A DNA stretch of 64,000 bases from Vibrio breoganii (GCF_001677275.1 NZ_CP016178.1:186001-250000), one strand, 5' to 3'; positions 49,559 to 59,531 are shown, counted from the first letter of the stretch. Numbers and translations: made by a program. The notes: a model not told the origin generated them from the sequence alone.

Positions 49559-50329
49559 CTATTTCACTTTTTCTCGTGCGAGAAGCTGGGAAATTATTAC
49601 CAGTATTAGAGAGACAATCAGCATTACCGTTGCCAGCGCATTCACCTCAGGAGAAATGCCCACTTTAACCATAGAGTAGATCTTTAGGGGCAAAATCTCG
49701 TAGGCAGGGCCGGTAACAAAAGAGCTAATTATCACGTCATCGAGTGACAGTGTGAAGCTAAGTAACCAACCCGCAGCAACCGCAGGCATAGCTAGGGGCA
49801 GAATGATCTGCTTTAGGATCACCCACTCGCCTGCGCCAAGGTCCTTGGCCGCTTCCAGCATTTTTACATCAAATCCATTCAGGCGACTGTATACCGTCAC
49901 CACTACAAAGGGCAGGCAGAAGGTAATATGGGCTATCAACAAGGTAAAGAAGCCGAGTTGTGCCCCAATGACCAAAAACAGCGCGAGTAAAGAGATCGCC
50001 ATGACAATATCAGGAGACATCATTACCACAAACAGCATGCCGTTCACCGCTCGCTTGCCCTTGAACTGATAGCGAAACAACGCAACGGCGGTCAAGCTAC
50101 CAATAATAGTGGCTGCGGTTGCCGAAAATACGGCGATGTTTAATGAATGCCATGCCGCCTGCATCAAGCTATCGTTGTTGAGTAAGCTTTCATACCATTT
50201 TGTGGTGAAGCCTCCCCATTTCATACCAAATTTGCTGGCATTAAAGGAGTTCGCGATCAGCACAATAATGGGCAGGTATAAGAACGCATACACCAAGGTC
50301 ATAAAACTAAATCTGAGTGTGCGCCCCAT
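49559..50329 (-). CDS. potC: Spermidine/putrescine ABC permease subunit PotC
   Basis: This is a 256-residue inner-membrane permease with six TM helices and the EAA loop ([45 protein letters not shown]). It forms the channel with PotB. The ATG at 50329 shares its A with the potB stop (TGATG), so translation is coupled. Confidence 0.95.
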   Translation of the reverse strand: MGRTLRFSFMTLVYAFLYLPIIVLIANSFNASKFGMKWGGFTTKWYESLLNNDSLMQAAWHSLNIAVFSATAATIIGSLTAVALFRYQFKGKRAVNGMLFVVMMSPDIVMAISLLALFLVIGAQLGFFTLLIAHITFCLPFVVVTVYSRLNGFDVKMLEAAKDLGAGEWVILKQIILPLAMPAVAAGWLLSFTLSLDDVIISSFVTGPAYEILPLKIYSMVKVGISPEVNALATVMLIVSLILVIISQLLAREKVK

Positions 50330-51189
50330 CAATCCAGCTCCACTTTTCTATTTAATAACTTTCCAGCGCGATAATACGCATAAAGCATAATGGCCATCGC
50401 AAGGGTAAGAGCGATACTGGTGGCCGCCCCAAACGGCCAATCCCGAGCATTGAGTACCTGGCTCTTAATCACATTACCTATGAGTAGGTTTTTCGCGCCG
50501 CCCAGTAGATCGGAGACATAGAACATACCGAGTGCAGGTAGCAGAACCAACAAACAGCCACCGATAATGCCTGGCATCGTTAGCGGCAACACAACACGAG
50601 TAAAGGTTTGTAGCTTATTCGCTCCTAGGTCTTTAGCCGCTTCAATATAGGTATCATCAAGCTTCTCTATGGCTGAATAGAGAGGCAGTATCATAAAGGG
50701 CAACAGTATGTAGACGAGGCCAATCATTACCGCTGTTTCTGTGTACATGATGCGCATTGGCTTATCTATGATGTCGATTGCCATCAGAGACTTATTTAAG
50801 ATGCCTTGAGTGCCTAGCACTATCTTTAATCCATAGGTGCGAATTAGAGAGTTAGTCCAAAATGGCACGATAACCAAGAACAGCATAAAGGGACGCCATT
50901 TAGGTGGCATCTTAGCGACGATATAGGCAAACGGATAGCCGATGATCAAGCACATGAATGTCGCGATAATCGCCATGTAAAACGAGTGCCACAACACCTT
51001 GGCGTACAAGGGATCCATTAGACGAGCATAGTTGTCTAAGGTAAATGTCAGCTCAATTAGGTTGGCTTCATCACGAGTTAGAAAACTGGTACCAATGATC
51101 ATTACATTGGGTACAAGAACAAACAGTGTTAACCAACCAACGATCAGCGTGATGATCGCGTTCTGAAGATTAAACCTCTTGCTCATCAT
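50329..51189 (-). CDS. potB: Spermidine/putrescine ABC permease subunit PotB
   Basis: This is a 286-residue permease with six TM helices and the EAA motif ([51 protein letters not shown]). It overlaps the end of potA by about 20 bases. Two adjacent ATGs (51189, 51186) are possible starts. Confidence 0.95.
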   Translation of the reverse strand: MMSKRFNLQNAIITLIVGWLTLFVLVPNVMIIGTSFLTRDEANLIELTFTLDNYARLMDPLYAKVLWHSFYMAIIATFMCLIIGYPFAYIVAKMPPKWRPFMLFLVIVPFWTNSLIRTYGLKIVLGTQGILNKSLMAIDIIDKPMRIMYTETAVMIGLVYILLPFMILPLYSAIEKLDDTYIEAAKDLGANKLQTFTRVVLPLTMPGIIGGCLLVLLPALGMFYVSDLLGGAKNLLIGNVIKSQVLNARDWPFGAATSIALTLAMAIMLYAYYRAGKLLNRKVELD

Positions 51190-52285
51190 GCAAGACGACC
51201 TCCCAACTCTCCACCCAAGTGATAGCTACTTTTTGGCCTAGGGAATGGTCGACATCTGGGTCATCTTCATTGAAGAATTCGCTGATCATCACCTTAAGTC
51301 CAGACTCTAGCTCGATCACCGAGTCTAAGGTCATTCCTTTATAGGTGCGCTCAATGACGTGGCCAACAATACCTTTTTGCTCAGATTCGCGAATCTCTTC
51401 CAATCGCAAATCCTCTGGGCGAAGCAGCACCCGTAGTTGTTCATTTTCGGTAATGGCTTGGTCATAGTAGACGACCGATTCCACACCCTCGATGGTTGCG
51501 CGAATGCGTTTCTCGTCTAAACGCTCTTTAGCGACAGCATCAAAGACGTTAATCTCACCAATAAAGCGAGCCACAAATAGGTTCTTTGGCTCTTCGTAGA
51601 TTTCACGAGGCGTGCCATCTTGTTCAACCACGCCGTCTCGCATAACAATGATGCGGTCTGACATAGACAGCGCTTCTTCTTGGTCGTGTGTAACAAATAT
51701 GAAGGTAATGCCAAGCTGGCGCTGAAGTTGTTTCAGTTCCATTTGCATCTGCTTTCTGAGCTTGTAATCCAACGCAGATAAGGACTCATCCAACAACAGA
51801 ACTTTTGGCTTGTTGACTACCGCGCGTGCTATGGCAACACGTTGCTGCTGGCCACCAGATAACTGGCTAGGTTTGCGCTGGCTCATTGCGCCCAAGCGAA
51901 CCATGTTTAACGCTTCCGTCACTCGAGGTTCGATGTCGGCTTCGGCGACTTTTTGCATGCGTAAACCAAACGCTACGTTTTCAAATACCGTCATATGCGG
52001 GAATAGCGCATAGCTTTGAAAAACCGTATTTACGTGTCTTTGCTCTGCAGGAACGTCGGTAACATCTTGCTCAGCAAGAAGGATGTTGCCATTGTCGACG
52101 GTTTCAAATCCCGCAATCATGCGTAAAACAGTCGTCTTTCCGCAACCTGATGGACCAAGAATGGTAAGGAACTCACCGTGGTTCACATCTAGGTTTAGAT
52201 TTCCGATGATTTCTTTGCCATCAAAGCTTTTGCTTACGCCTGTTAAACGGATTACAGGTTGTTCATTGTGTTGTTGAGCGTTCAA
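51170..52285 (-). CDS. potA: Spermidine/putrescine ABC ATPase PotA
   Basis: This is a 371-residue ATPase: Walker [10 protein letters not shown] (residues 44-52), signature LSGGQQQR (about 145), Walker [13 protein letters not shown], switch His (VTHDQEEAL), then a C-terminal TOBE-type domain ([14 protein letters not shown] onward) for regulation. It powers polyamine import through PotBC. First gene of potABCD, and the operon runs to the terminator at 48357. Confidence 0.96.
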   Translation of the reverse strand: MNAQQHNEQPVIRLTGVSKSFDGKEIIGNLNLDVNHGEFLTILGPSGCGKTTVLRMIAGFETVDNGNILLAEQDVTDVPAEQRHVNTVFQSYALFPHMTVFENVAFGLRMQKVAEADIEPRVTEALNMVRLGAMSQRKPSQLSGGQQQRVAIARAVVNKPKVLLLDESLSALDYKLRKQMQMELKQLQRQLGITFIFVTHDQEEALSMSDRIIVMRDGVVEQDGTPREIYEEPKNLFVARFIGEINVFDAVAKERLDEKRIRATIEGVESVVYYDQAITENEQLRVLLRPEDLRLEEIRESEQKGIVGHVIERTYKGMTLDSVIELESGLKVMISEFFNEDDPDVDHSLGQKVAITWVESWEVVLHDEQEV

Positions 52286-52384
52286 CGTCTGTATTTCTCC
52301 TACGCACCTAGTTGCCTAGGCTGGATACTTTTATTTTCGATGTGAATGAGTCGAAAAATAATAATATCAATAAGTTAAAATAAA

Positions 52385-52410
52385 AAACCGTCTGAATTTT
52401 CAGGCGGTTT
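52385..52410 (-). terminator. Hairpin plus T-run in the potA leader, possible attenuator
   Basis: On the minus strand AAACCGCCTG pairs with CAGACGGTTT (one G-U) and TTTTTTATTTT follows. It lies 100 bases before the potA start and points toward it, between divergent potA and a LysR gene. It could attenuate potA or end a short leader or sRNA transcript. The remaining sequence 52286-52668 is AT-rich promoter DNA. Confidence 0.5.
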
Positions 52411-52668
52411 TAGGCCCTAATAAACGTAATGATTTGCTAGGGTCATTGATGGCCCTAAGCTTAATCGAAACTATTGAAAAATTGCATTATTTTTTAACGA
52501 TAAGCCCTTGTTTTTCATCGTTGCTTCTAAACACAGGCAAATTAAGGGTACGTTGATTTTGAGTATAGATGACGCGGTGAATAAATGTGAGTTAACAAGA
52601 CGCTTCTTCTTGAGATACCGTCTATATATATCTATGATTTAATTATAATTCTTTGTCTTGTTGAATCG

Positions 52669-53511
52669 ATGGATCTTAATCTTCTTACTACGTTTCTCAC
52701 GGTGTATCGTTGCCGGTCTATAACTCAAGCGTCTGAACAACTCGATCTTACTCAACCAGCGGTAAGCGCTGCTCTAAAGCGTTTAGAGGCTGTAGTGGGT
52801 AAGGCGTTGTTTGTGCGAGAGGGGCGGGGTATTGCGCCAACGGGCGCGGCTGTAGCTCTGGCTAATAAGATAGAATCACCGCTGTCGGTTTTAGAAACCG
52901 TTGAGGCTCAAGACGATGCGCTAAAAGTGCATTGCAGTGAAACGGTGTTACACCTGCTAAAAGACCTCCCTGGAATGGAGTTTTCGGATGCTCCACTTGA
53001 TGAGAATGAAGTATTCGACGATCTAACCAGTCAAAAGGTAGACCTACTTATTGATGTCTTGCACAACAAACGTCATTCGTTCGTGGTGGAAGAAGTCTTT
53101 ACCGATGAGCCTGTTTGCTTAACTCGCGCAGATCATCCGAGAATCGGAGAGACTATGACCTATGAGGATTTCTATAGAGAGCAACACATTGCCCTTAAGA
53201 TTCGTCGTAGTGAGATGAATACCATAGATTTCCTTTCTGATAAGCCAGTGGCACCGCGCTCTGTTAAGGTGGAAACCTGCTCGATTTCAGGAATGCTAAT
53301 GCTGGCCTCGGATAGCGACTATATTGCATCCGCTAACCGCAGCTTAGCCGAGCGAATCGCTCCAATGCTGGGGCTTAAAATATATACATACCCTATACCG
53401 TTGAATCACCTGCATTATCGAATGATCTACCACAGACGCTACCTGCACGATGAAAACCATAAGCAGAAAAGAGAACAGATCAAGGCTATCTTCAAACAGC
53501 ATCAAAAATAG
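52669..53511 (+). CDS. LysR-type regulator divergent from potABCD
   Basis: This is a 280-residue LysR-type regulator. HTH: MDLNLLTTFLTVYRCRSITQASEQLDLTQPAVSAALKRLEAVVGKALFVREGRGIAPTGAAVALANKI. The effector domain is shorter than usual and somewhat divergent (SETVLHLLKDLPGMEFSD onward). It lies 19 bases before the CPBP protease gene in the same direction. Given the divergent position it might regulate pot genes, but this is only positional. Confidence 0.9.
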   Translation: MDLNLLTTFLTVYRCRSITQASEQLDLTQPAVSAALKRLEAVVGKALFVREGRGIAPTGAAVALANKIESPLSVLETVEAQDDALKVHCSETVLHLLKDLPGMEFSDAPLDENEVFDDLTSQKVDLLIDVLHNKRHSFVVEEVFTDEPVCLTRADHPRIGETMTYEDFYREQHIALKIRRSEMNTIDFLSDKPVAPRSVKVETCSISGMLMLASDSDYIASANRSLAERIAPMLGLKIYTYPIPLNHLHYRMIYHRRYLHDENHKQKREQIKAIFKQHQK

Positions 53512-53529
53512 CAATTTGTAGCTCCCATC

Positions 53530-54360
53530 ATGGCCTTTGACAGCTCTATCTGGGTTTGGATACCCCTCGCAATCGCTATAGCACTTGCTTTGATTGGCAA
53601 AAAGCGCGCAGCTTTTGCCACTCTTGCAGTTGCTTTATTAGGGGCTTGGTTTGAGGCTCGCCTTTCTATAACAGGGCTGCTCGTTACCGTGCTTGCCTTT
53701 GCTATTGCTTCTCAAGTCTCAAGGAACAAAGGGTTTAAAAAATACCTTGCCCTAACTGTGACGATTGTTTGGTCGCTGGGCATGGCGCTGCATTGGCTCC
53801 CTGGTTTTGCCAATTTACTGGTGTTGGATAAGGTGCAAACAGGCCCTGCCAGTATCCCATTCACCATGTACCTTAACCTCGATAAGCCTCTTATCTTCTT
53901 TGTTTTATTGTTGGCCTTTCCTGGATTACTAGGTAAAGCTAAGTCCGTTGAGTGGCAGTCACTAGTCAAATCCTTACTCGTTCTAACTAGCTTATTACCT
54001 ATTGCCGTGATTTTAGGTGGGCTAGGGGTTGAAGTGTCATTGCCGAACTGGTGGTGGCTGTTCTTGCTAAACAATTTGCTGTTATCCTGCGTGGCAGAAG
54101 AAGCCATATTTCGTGGGTTCATACAGCAAGAAATAAGTAAACAATTGGGCTGGAAAACTGGCTTAATTGCCGCAAGTATTTTGTTTGGGATTGCTCACCT
54201 TGCCGGAGGCTGGTTATTGATTGGCTTCGCTACCATCGCTGGTGCTTGTTATGGAATGGCGTTCTACCTGACCGGCCGCCTTTGGGCTGCTGTGCTGGTT
54301 CACTTTATGTTTAATTTCATGCACTTACTATTTTTTACTTATCCTATTGCCATTCGCTAG
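53530..54360 (+). CDS. CPBP-family intramembrane metalloprotease
   Basis: This is a 276-residue polytopic membrane protein (about seven or eight TM helices). The CPBP (Abi/CAAX-like) motifs are present: motif 1 EEAIFRGFI (Glu190, Glu191, Arg195), motif 2 FGIAHLAGG (His223), motif 3 HFMFN (His258, Asn262). All proposed metal and catalytic residues are kept, so activity is plausible. Bacterial roles include bacteriocin self-protection or processing; the substrate here is unknown. It follows a LysR gene closely, suggesting a two-gene unit. Confidence 0.9.
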   Translation: MAFDSSIWVWIPLAIAIALALIGKKRAAFATLAVALLGAWFEARLSITGLLVTVLAFAIASQVSRNKGFKKYLALTVTIVWSLGMALHWLPGFANLLVLDKVQTGPASIPFTMYLNLDKPLIFFVLLLAFPGLLGKAKSVEWQSLVKSLLVLTSLLPIAVILGGLGVEVSLPNWWWLFLLNNLLLSCVAEEAIFRGFIQQEISKQLGWKTGLIAASILFGIAHLAGGWLLIGFATIAGACYGMAFYLTGRLWAAVLVHFMFNFMHLLFFTYPIAIR

Positions 54361-54503
54361 CCAATCATCACTCCATTCAATAAATATCAGCTCAGTTTAT
54401 GTCTTAACCCAAAATGGCTTTATATATCTAATGTGACCTTTATCTCATAATCCCCTCCATGTTCTGAGCACATAGCTCTTTGTATCAAACACTGGAGATT
54501 CCA

Positions 54504-55208
54504 ATGAAAAAACTAACCCTTCTATCTGCTTCTATTGCAGCACTTGTTTCTGCAACAGCTATCGCAGCGCCAGTTGAAGTTTACCTAGAACAAAACGTTG
54601 CATCTAATGCAGCTGACAACGGCGAATACGCAACAGAAGCGGGCGCAACTATTCAGACGTCTGAAGATGGCTATGTAAACATTGCTTTTGATGATCAAGG
54701 GTACTTGGCAGCAGGTTACGGTTACGACTTCCATATGTCTGATCAAGTAGAGCTGAACCTTTATGGTGAGCTGAGCAAGTGGGATACAGGTGCTGATGCA
54801 CTAGCAGAAGCTGTGGTTACTTATAACATTTCTGATAACTTCAACGTATTCGGTGGTTACGCATACAAGCGTTCTGAATTGGATTTACTAAGTGACAATG
54901 GTATTAACAGCAACCAGTTCATTGCAGGTTCATCGGTTTCTTTCGGTATGGTTAGCCTAGACTACACCTACACGCATGAAAACAGCGATGGTTCAAATGC
55001 TGGTGTAGTACATATTGGTAACCAATATTTCTATACTGATGGCGACTACCATACAAACCAACATGAAGTTGTTCTATCTGCAGAAATGGACAACTGGAGA
55101 CCGTACGTTAGCTACACTTACCTGAATACTAGTGACCTACAGAACCAATACTCAAACATTGGCGACAATGACAACATTGTTACACTAGGTGTTGCTTACC
55201 AATTCTAA
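54504..55208 (+). CDS. Third outer-membrane beta-barrel related to the module barrels
   Basis: This is a 234-residue exported protein with signal peptide (MKKLTLLSASIAALVSATAIA, 21 residues). It has amphipathic strands rich in Tyr/Asn/Asp ending in Phe (VAYQF). It shares GYLAAGYGYDF (compare GYLELGTGYG), YHTNQHEVVLSAEM with WRPYVSYTYLN (compare YRTNQH and WIQPYFKYIFG) with the module barrels. Unlike them it has no upstream LysR-lipoprotein pair. GGAG lies about seven to ten bases before the ATG at 54504. A small outer-membrane channel or anchor is expected; function unknown. Confidence 0.75.
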   Translation: MKKLTLLSASIAALVSATAIAAPVEVYLEQNVASNAADNGEYATEAGATIQTSEDGYVNIAFDDQGYLAAGYGYDFHMSDQVELNLYGELSKWDTGADALAEAVVTYNISDNFNVFGGYAYKRSELDLLSDNGINSNQFIAGSSVSFGMVSLDYTYTHENSDGSNAGVVHIGNQYFYTDGDYHTNQHEVVLSAEMDNWRPYVSYTYLNTSDLQNQYSNIGDNDNIVTLGVAYQF

Positions 55209-55300
55209 TAAAATACTAGCAACAACACTTGGCTAGGTGTTGATTTACAACTAGTAAATAAAGCAAATGGATTTGCTTCAAATTATTCTAAGGTTTACCC

Positions 55301-55468
55301 ATGAATAGAAGCACTCGAAATAATTACCTCATTAACACTCTCGCAATTATTGGCTTATTACTTTTCTCTTCGCTTCCTACTGTTTCCGCCAATATCGAAA
55401 AAACGACTTATCCCGTCATGGATAAAAAACTATCTGTAGTTCTTGGGCTTTGTAAAAACGACGAGTAA
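55301..55468 (+). CDS. 55-residue secreted peptide downstream of the third barrel
   Basis: A short frame 92 bases after the barrel gene, preceded by TAAGG. It encodes a signal peptide (MNRSTRNNYLINTLAIIG, then LLLFSSLPTVSA, likely cleavage at residue 30) and a mature peptide of about 25 residues (NIEKTTYPVMDKKLSVVLG, then LCKNDE) with one Cys. A complete signal sequence in a short frame is unlikely by chance. It may be the partner of the barrel or an independent secreted peptide. An IS3 element inserted 97 bases further on. Confidence 0.6.
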   Translation: MNRSTRNNYLINTLAIIGLLLFSSLPTVSANIEKTTYPVMDKKLSVVLGLCKNDE

Positions 55469-55622
55469 CTCCAGTTATTTTTGTTTATCAGTAAGTTATT
55501 TACGTCTGCATAGTTTTTTAACCTTAGGTATTCACATCTAATCCTCGTTCATAGGTGTGTTAATGAGAAGTGGACCCCAATGGTTGGACACATAAGCTAA
55601 TTCCTTAAGTGGTTGATCCAGC

Positions 55623-56477
55623 TCATGCAGCGTATCTCTGCCTACCGAAGTAGACTTCATCAGGGGTTAGGTCATTGAGGCCTTGATGGTTACGCTCCTC
55701 ATTATAAAACACCATGTAGTGGCCGATTTCAAGTTCGGCTTCACGGGGCGTGGTGTAAGCTTTTAAGTAAACCTCCTCATATTTCAGACTTCGCCATAAT
55801 CGCTCGATAAAAACGTTGTCGATCCAACGGCCTTTCCCATCCATGCTGATCCGTACGCTATGGTCGAGCAACTTCTGTGTGAACTCAGTACTGGTAAACT
55901 GGCTGCCCTGATCTGAGTTGAAGATATCGGGTGGTCCGTAGTGTTGAAGCGCATCTTCAAGAGCATCAATACAAAAGCCTGTATCCATGGTGTTCGAGAG
56001 GCGCCAAGACAACACCTTACGGCTGTACCAATCGATAATGGCAACCAAGTACAGGAACCCTTTAGCCATCGGAATGTACGTGATATCAATAGCCCAAGCT
56101 TGGTTGGGGTAAGTAACTTCGATGTCACGCAATAGGTAGGGATAAACCTTGTGTGCTTTGTTCGCCAGTGTCGTTTTTGGCTTGGGATAAATCGCTCCAA
56201 TGCCCATTTCACGCATGATCCGAACGATACGCTTGCGATTAACCTTATGGCCTTTTTTAGCCAGCTCAGTTCGAACACGCCTACTGCCCATGAACGGATA
56301 CTGAAGGTGAATTTCGTCAATCATTCGACGCAATTCAATCTCCTCAGTAGAAAGTCCGATGGGTTGGTAATAAGCCGTAGAGCGAGCAATATTAAGAAGC
56401 TCGCACTGGCGCTTTATCGGTAGTTGGGTGGATTTATCCAGCGAACTCTTTCGCTGTGCTCGATCTAACGACCGAGC
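55623..56477 (-). CDS. IS3-family transposase OrfB (translated by frameshift)
   Basis: The rve-type catalytic region. WAIDITYIPM (Asp), DIFNSDQGSQFTS (Asp) and IDNVFIERLWRSLKYEE (Glu) are present. The frame is open well upstream of the first ATG-like start, back into the end of orfA (residues reading SLDRAQRKSSLDKSTQLPIK, just before 56400), in the -1 phase. It is therefore expected to be made as an OrfAB fusion by -1 frameshifting near the GCGAAAGTGC sequence at the end of orfA. Intact. Confidence 0.9.
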   Translation of the reverse strand, partial: ARSLDRAQRKSSLDKSTQLPIKRQCELLNIARSTAYYQPIGLSTEEIELRRMIDEIHLQYPFMGSRRVRTELAKKGHKVNRKRIVRIMREMGIGAIYPKPKTTLANKAHKVYPYLLRDIEVTYPNQAWAIDITYIPMAKGFLYLVAIIDWYSRKVLSWRLSNTMDTGFCIDALEDALQHYGPPDIFNSDQGSQFTSTEFTQKLLDHSVRISMDGKGRWIDNVFIERLWRSLKYEEVYLKAYTTPREAELEIGHYMVFYNEERNHQGLNDLTPDEVYFGRQRYAA

Positions 56478-56746
56478 ACTTTCGCCAAAAAATCATTTTC
56501 CATGGTCAATTGACCGATCTTAGCGTGAAGTTTGTCCACTTCTTCAGAATTGTCTTTGCCCAACTGACTTTCAGAGGCAAAGATCATGGCTGCATTTTCA
56601 AGCAGCTCTTTCTTCCATGTTGAGATCTGGTTGGGGTGCAGGTTGTACTTCTGTGCTAACTCAGCGACAGTTTTATCACCTTTAGCGGCAGCCAATGCCA
56701 CCTTAGCTTTAAATTCGGGAGAGTGGTTTCTGCGTTTTCTAGTCAT
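56465..56746 (-). CDS. IS3-family transposase OrfA
   Basis: This is a 93-residue HTH protein: RNHSPEFKAKVALAAAKGDKTVAELAQKYNLHPNQISTWKKELLENAA, then a zipper (VDKLHAKIGQLTMENDFLAKVLGR). Its end overlaps the start of orfB, where frameshifting would occur. Confidence 0.92.
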   Translation of the reverse strand: MTRKRRNHSPEFKAKVALAAAKGDKTVAELAQKYNLHPNQISTWKKELLENAAMIFASESQLGKDNSEEVDKLHAKIGQLTMENDFLAKVLGR

Positions 56747-56849
56747 AATCTGCTCCAGTATTTCTGGGTACTATCAAAACAGATCAATCACTTAAAGTCA
56801 TGTCCGAAAATCGGGGACCACTTCTATGACACCCTCTGGGAGCAACCAT

Positions 56850-57233
56850 ATGAAAAAGTCACTCTCATCACTATTTGTTGTCATCGCAACTTCCGTATCT
56901 GTGCCTGTAACTGCTGAGGACTATGACAGTGAGTCATTGTTTAGCCGTAACAACGCTGTTATGGCGGTAGGAGCAGTAGATACAATCAATCAATACTGTG
57001 TTGAACTTGGCAAAATGCCTGCAGAGCTTTTTCAAGAGTTGACCTTAGATATGCGTGAAAACATAGAGAGACTATCAATTCAAATATCGGGTGAAGAATT
57101 TACCTTTAGTGAAGAGCATGAGATGTATATTGAGGGCATATCCTTAGGTGAACGCTTGATCCGCGATGCCGAGCAAGAAGGCCACGTAAAGCAAATGTGC
57201 GATCTGCCTGAATCTAGACAGATGATTCTATAA
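56850..57233 (+). CDS. Secreted 127-residue protein
   Basis: This exported protein has signal peptide MKKSLSSLFVVIATSVSVPVTA, with GGGAG seven bases before the ATG. The mature part is acidic and helical with two cysteines (NQYCVELGKM and VKQMCDLPES) about 67 residues apart that could form a disulfide. It resembles no family I know. The second IS66 inserted one base after its stop codon, leaving it intact but probably without its own downstream terminator. The preceding IS3 element is 24 bases upstream of the ATG, so its original promoter may be displaced. Confidence 0.7.
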   Translation: MKKSLSSLFVVIATSVSVPVTAEDYDSESLFSRNNAVMAVGAVDTINQYCVELGKMPAELFQELTLDMRENIERLSIQISGEEFTFSEEHEMYIEGISLGERLIRDAEQEGHVKQMCDLPESRQMIL

Positions 57234-57274
57234 CAGTACATCGTATCCGCCCCATGAACCCACGGGGCGACTTG

Positions 57275-58804
57275 TCAGTGTTTGAAGTTCCAAGGCAGGA
57301 GTGCGTCGATATCAGGCTCAGCTTTCGCCAGCTCTTTCATGCACTTGACCATGTAGTCGTAGAGGATAAGACCGTTGGCTTTCGCGGTCTCGATGATGCT
57401 GTAAAGCATCGCGCTCGCATCAGCACCGTTTGGTGTGTTAGAGAACAGCCAGTTCTTCCTGCCAATGACCAGTGGTTTAATTGCGCGTTCAGCGCGATTA
57501 TTATCAATAGATAAGTGACCATCGTCGATATAACGAATAAGCTTTGACCACTGCCCAAGCGTATATTTTATCGCTTTGCCTAGTGGGCTAGAGCCAATCA
57601 CCTTCTGGGTCGTCATCCATTGGTAAAGCTCATCCAGTATCGGCTTGGCAAGCGCTCGACGCTCTGCTTTTCGCTCTTGGGCAGGCGCACCTTTTAAGCG
57701 TGATTCTATCCCGTAGAGTTTTTGGATTTTAGCCAGCGCCTTATCAGCCTTGCCTGATTTACCTTTCCCTTGAAGCTTCTTCGCATCCATGAACTTGCGA
57801 CGAGCATGCGCTAAGCACCCTACATTGGTGACGTGATGCAGACCATCATAAGCCGCGTAGCCATCGGTTTGTAGATAACCGTTGTAGTCACCTAAAAAGT
57901 CCACGGGACACGCCCTCGCGCGACTGTTTTGATAGTCGTACAAGGCAATATTTTTCACATTCGGCAGTGCCGATTCGGGTGAGTCAGCGCCTGAGCAGTA
58001 GAGCCACATATAACACTTCTTCTCTTCTTTGAGCACATTGAGCGGCGTTTCATCCGCCTGAACCACCACTTGTTGAAGCAGGTTCTCCTTTAAGGCCGCA
58101 TACAGCGGGGCGAACTTCTCACTGACTTGGATAACCCACCTTGCCATGGTGGTGCGTGATAGCTCGATACCCGACTGGGTAAACAGCGATTCTTGGCGAT
58201 AAAGTGGCATCGCGTATTGGTATTTGCCAAGAATGATGTTGGTCAGCAAGCTTTCTGTGGCGAAGCTTTTAGGGATGAGACTCTGAGGGGATGGCTTCTG
58301 AACGATACGGCTGCTGTCACCTGTTTTCTCGCACTGGCGGCAAGCGTACTTAGGACGAACATATTCCAACACTTTGAGTACCGCTGGCGTGAACTCTAGC
58401 TTCTCGCTACGGTCTTCACCGATTTTATGCAGGCTATGATTGCAGCAAGCGCACTGCTTTTCATGGTCGTCTACATCAAGTTCGATAACCTCACGAGGCA
58501 AGGTCTTAGGCAGAGGTTTACGTTTACCGCGCTTTTTCGTTGTGGTCGTGGTTGTCACCTCAACCTCGTCTTCTTTAACGGCTTCACACTCCGCTTCGTT
58601 GAAGAGGTCACCTTGTGATTCATCGTAAGGCTTTAATGCCTCCGAGCGTTTCGCGAACTGACGGTCGAAGGCGAGTTTGAGTTGTTCAAGCAGCGATTGG
58701 CGCTCTTGTTTCCACTCATTTTTCTCCGACATCAGAGCAGCTACCATCGCTTGTAGCTCGGCAACATCTTGGCTTTCTGGGTTGATATTTGGCGTCTTTT
58801 TCAT
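57275..58804 (-). CDS. tnpC: IS66 transposase TnpC (copy 2)
   Basis: Protein identical to the 6826-8355 product (509 residues, zinc segment CACCNHSL, DDE core from QADETPLNVL to SIDNNRAERAIKPL). Intact. Confidence 0.96.
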   Translation of the reverse strand: MKKTPNINPESQDVAELQAMVAALMSEKNEWKQERQSLLEQLKLAFDRQFAKRSEALKPYDESQGDLFNEAECEAVKEDEVEVTTTTTTKKRGKRKPLPKTLPREVIELDVDDHEKQCACCNHSLHKIGEDRSEKLEFTPAVLKVLEYVRPKYACRQCEKTGDSSRIVQKPSPQSLIPKSFATESLLTNIILGKYQYAMPLYRQESLFTQSGIELSRTTMARWVIQVSEKFAPLYAALKENLLQQVVVQADETPLNVLKEEKKCYMWLYCSGADSPESALPNVKNIALYDYQNSRARACPVDFLGDYNGYLQTDGYAAYDGLHHVTNVGCLAHARRKFMDAKKLQGKGKSGKADKALAKIQKLYGIESRLKGAPAQERKAERRALAKPILDELYQWMTTQKVIGSSPLGKAIKYTLGQWSKLIRYIDDGHLSIDNNRAERAIKPLVIGRKNWLFSNTPNGADASAMLYSIIETAKANGLILYDYMVKCMKELAKAEPDIDALLPWNFKH

Positions 58805-58863
58805 AGCATTGATTATACTAAAATCGTGCCGTTAACGCTTGGAGAATAAGGCTTTATTCTCGA

Positions 58864-59217
58864 TTAACTCATTGTAAAATCGTTTATTTTGATGGGTTCG
58901 TGGCCGATAATTGTGAAGCCTGAAAGCAGTCTATCAAGCTCAAATTGAGTGAGGGTAAACACCTGATTTTTCTCTTTTGAAGGCCACTTATACTTGGCTT
59001 TTTCAAGGCGTTTATACCAGAGGGCGAAGCCTGTTTTATCCCAGTACAACACTTTAATCTTATCGCGCTGTTTATTGGTAAACAGGAACAGCGCACCGCT
59101 GCCAAGAGGCAAGTCAGTATCATTTTCGATAATCGCTGCAAGGCCGTTGATGGACTTTCTAAAATCGACGCTTTCACGATAAAGGTAAATGTCTGGAGCG
59201 CTGAGCATACCTTTCAT
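58864..59217 (-). CDS. tnpB: IS66 TnpB (copy 2)
   Basis: Protein identical to the 8415-8768 product (117 residues, VDFRKSINGLAAII). Start overlaps tnpA stop (ATGA). Confidence 0.95.
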   Translation of the reverse strand: MKGMLSAPDIYLYRESVDFRKSINGLAAIIENDTDLPLGSGALFLFTNKQRDKIKVLYWDKTGFALWYKRLEKAKYKWPSKEKNQVFTLTQFELDRLLSGFTIIGHEPIKINDFTMS

Positions 59218-59531
59218 GACAACGCTCCAATGAGTTCAGCAAGATAGGTGGCTGGCGTGCCTTGAGGAATGCTCAGCTCCACATCATTGATGAGAAGTGT
59301 CATGTTCGCCGTAGCTATCTGGGCCTGATACTTGGTTGTCTTTTCAACGATTTCGGCTCTAACAAATCCGACAGATTCCGATTGGTTTGCTGTTTGGAGT
59401 TGACGCCGTTTGGCGAAGAACGTGGATAAACTCAGTCCATGCTCTTCACAAAAAGCGCGTTGGGTAACACTGCTACTTTCATATTGTTCAAACAGTGATT
59501 GCCATTCTAGGTTGGTGCGTCGTTTTGCCAT
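59214..59531 (-). CDS. tnpA: IS66 TnpA (copy 2)
   Basis: Protein identical to the 8765-9082 product (105-residue HTH protein). First gene of the element. Confidence 0.93.
   Translation of the reverse strand: MAKRRTNLEWQSLFEQYESSSVTQRAFCEEHGLSLSTFFAKRRQLQTANQSESVGFVRAEIVEKTTKYQAQIATANMTLLINDVELSIPQGTPATYLAELIGALS

Larger units (their letters stand above)
55566..56825 (-). mobile_element. IS3-family insertion sequence (1260 bp)
   Basis: Ends AGAAGTGGACCCCAATGG (left) and, read inward from the right, AGAAGTGGTCCCCGATTT. The 3-bp target duplication ATG (55563-55565 and 56826-56828) is usual for the IS3 group. Two overlapping frames orfA/orfB lie on the minus strand. It sits between the small secreted peptide gene and the 56850 gene without breaking either. 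Confidence 0.88.
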
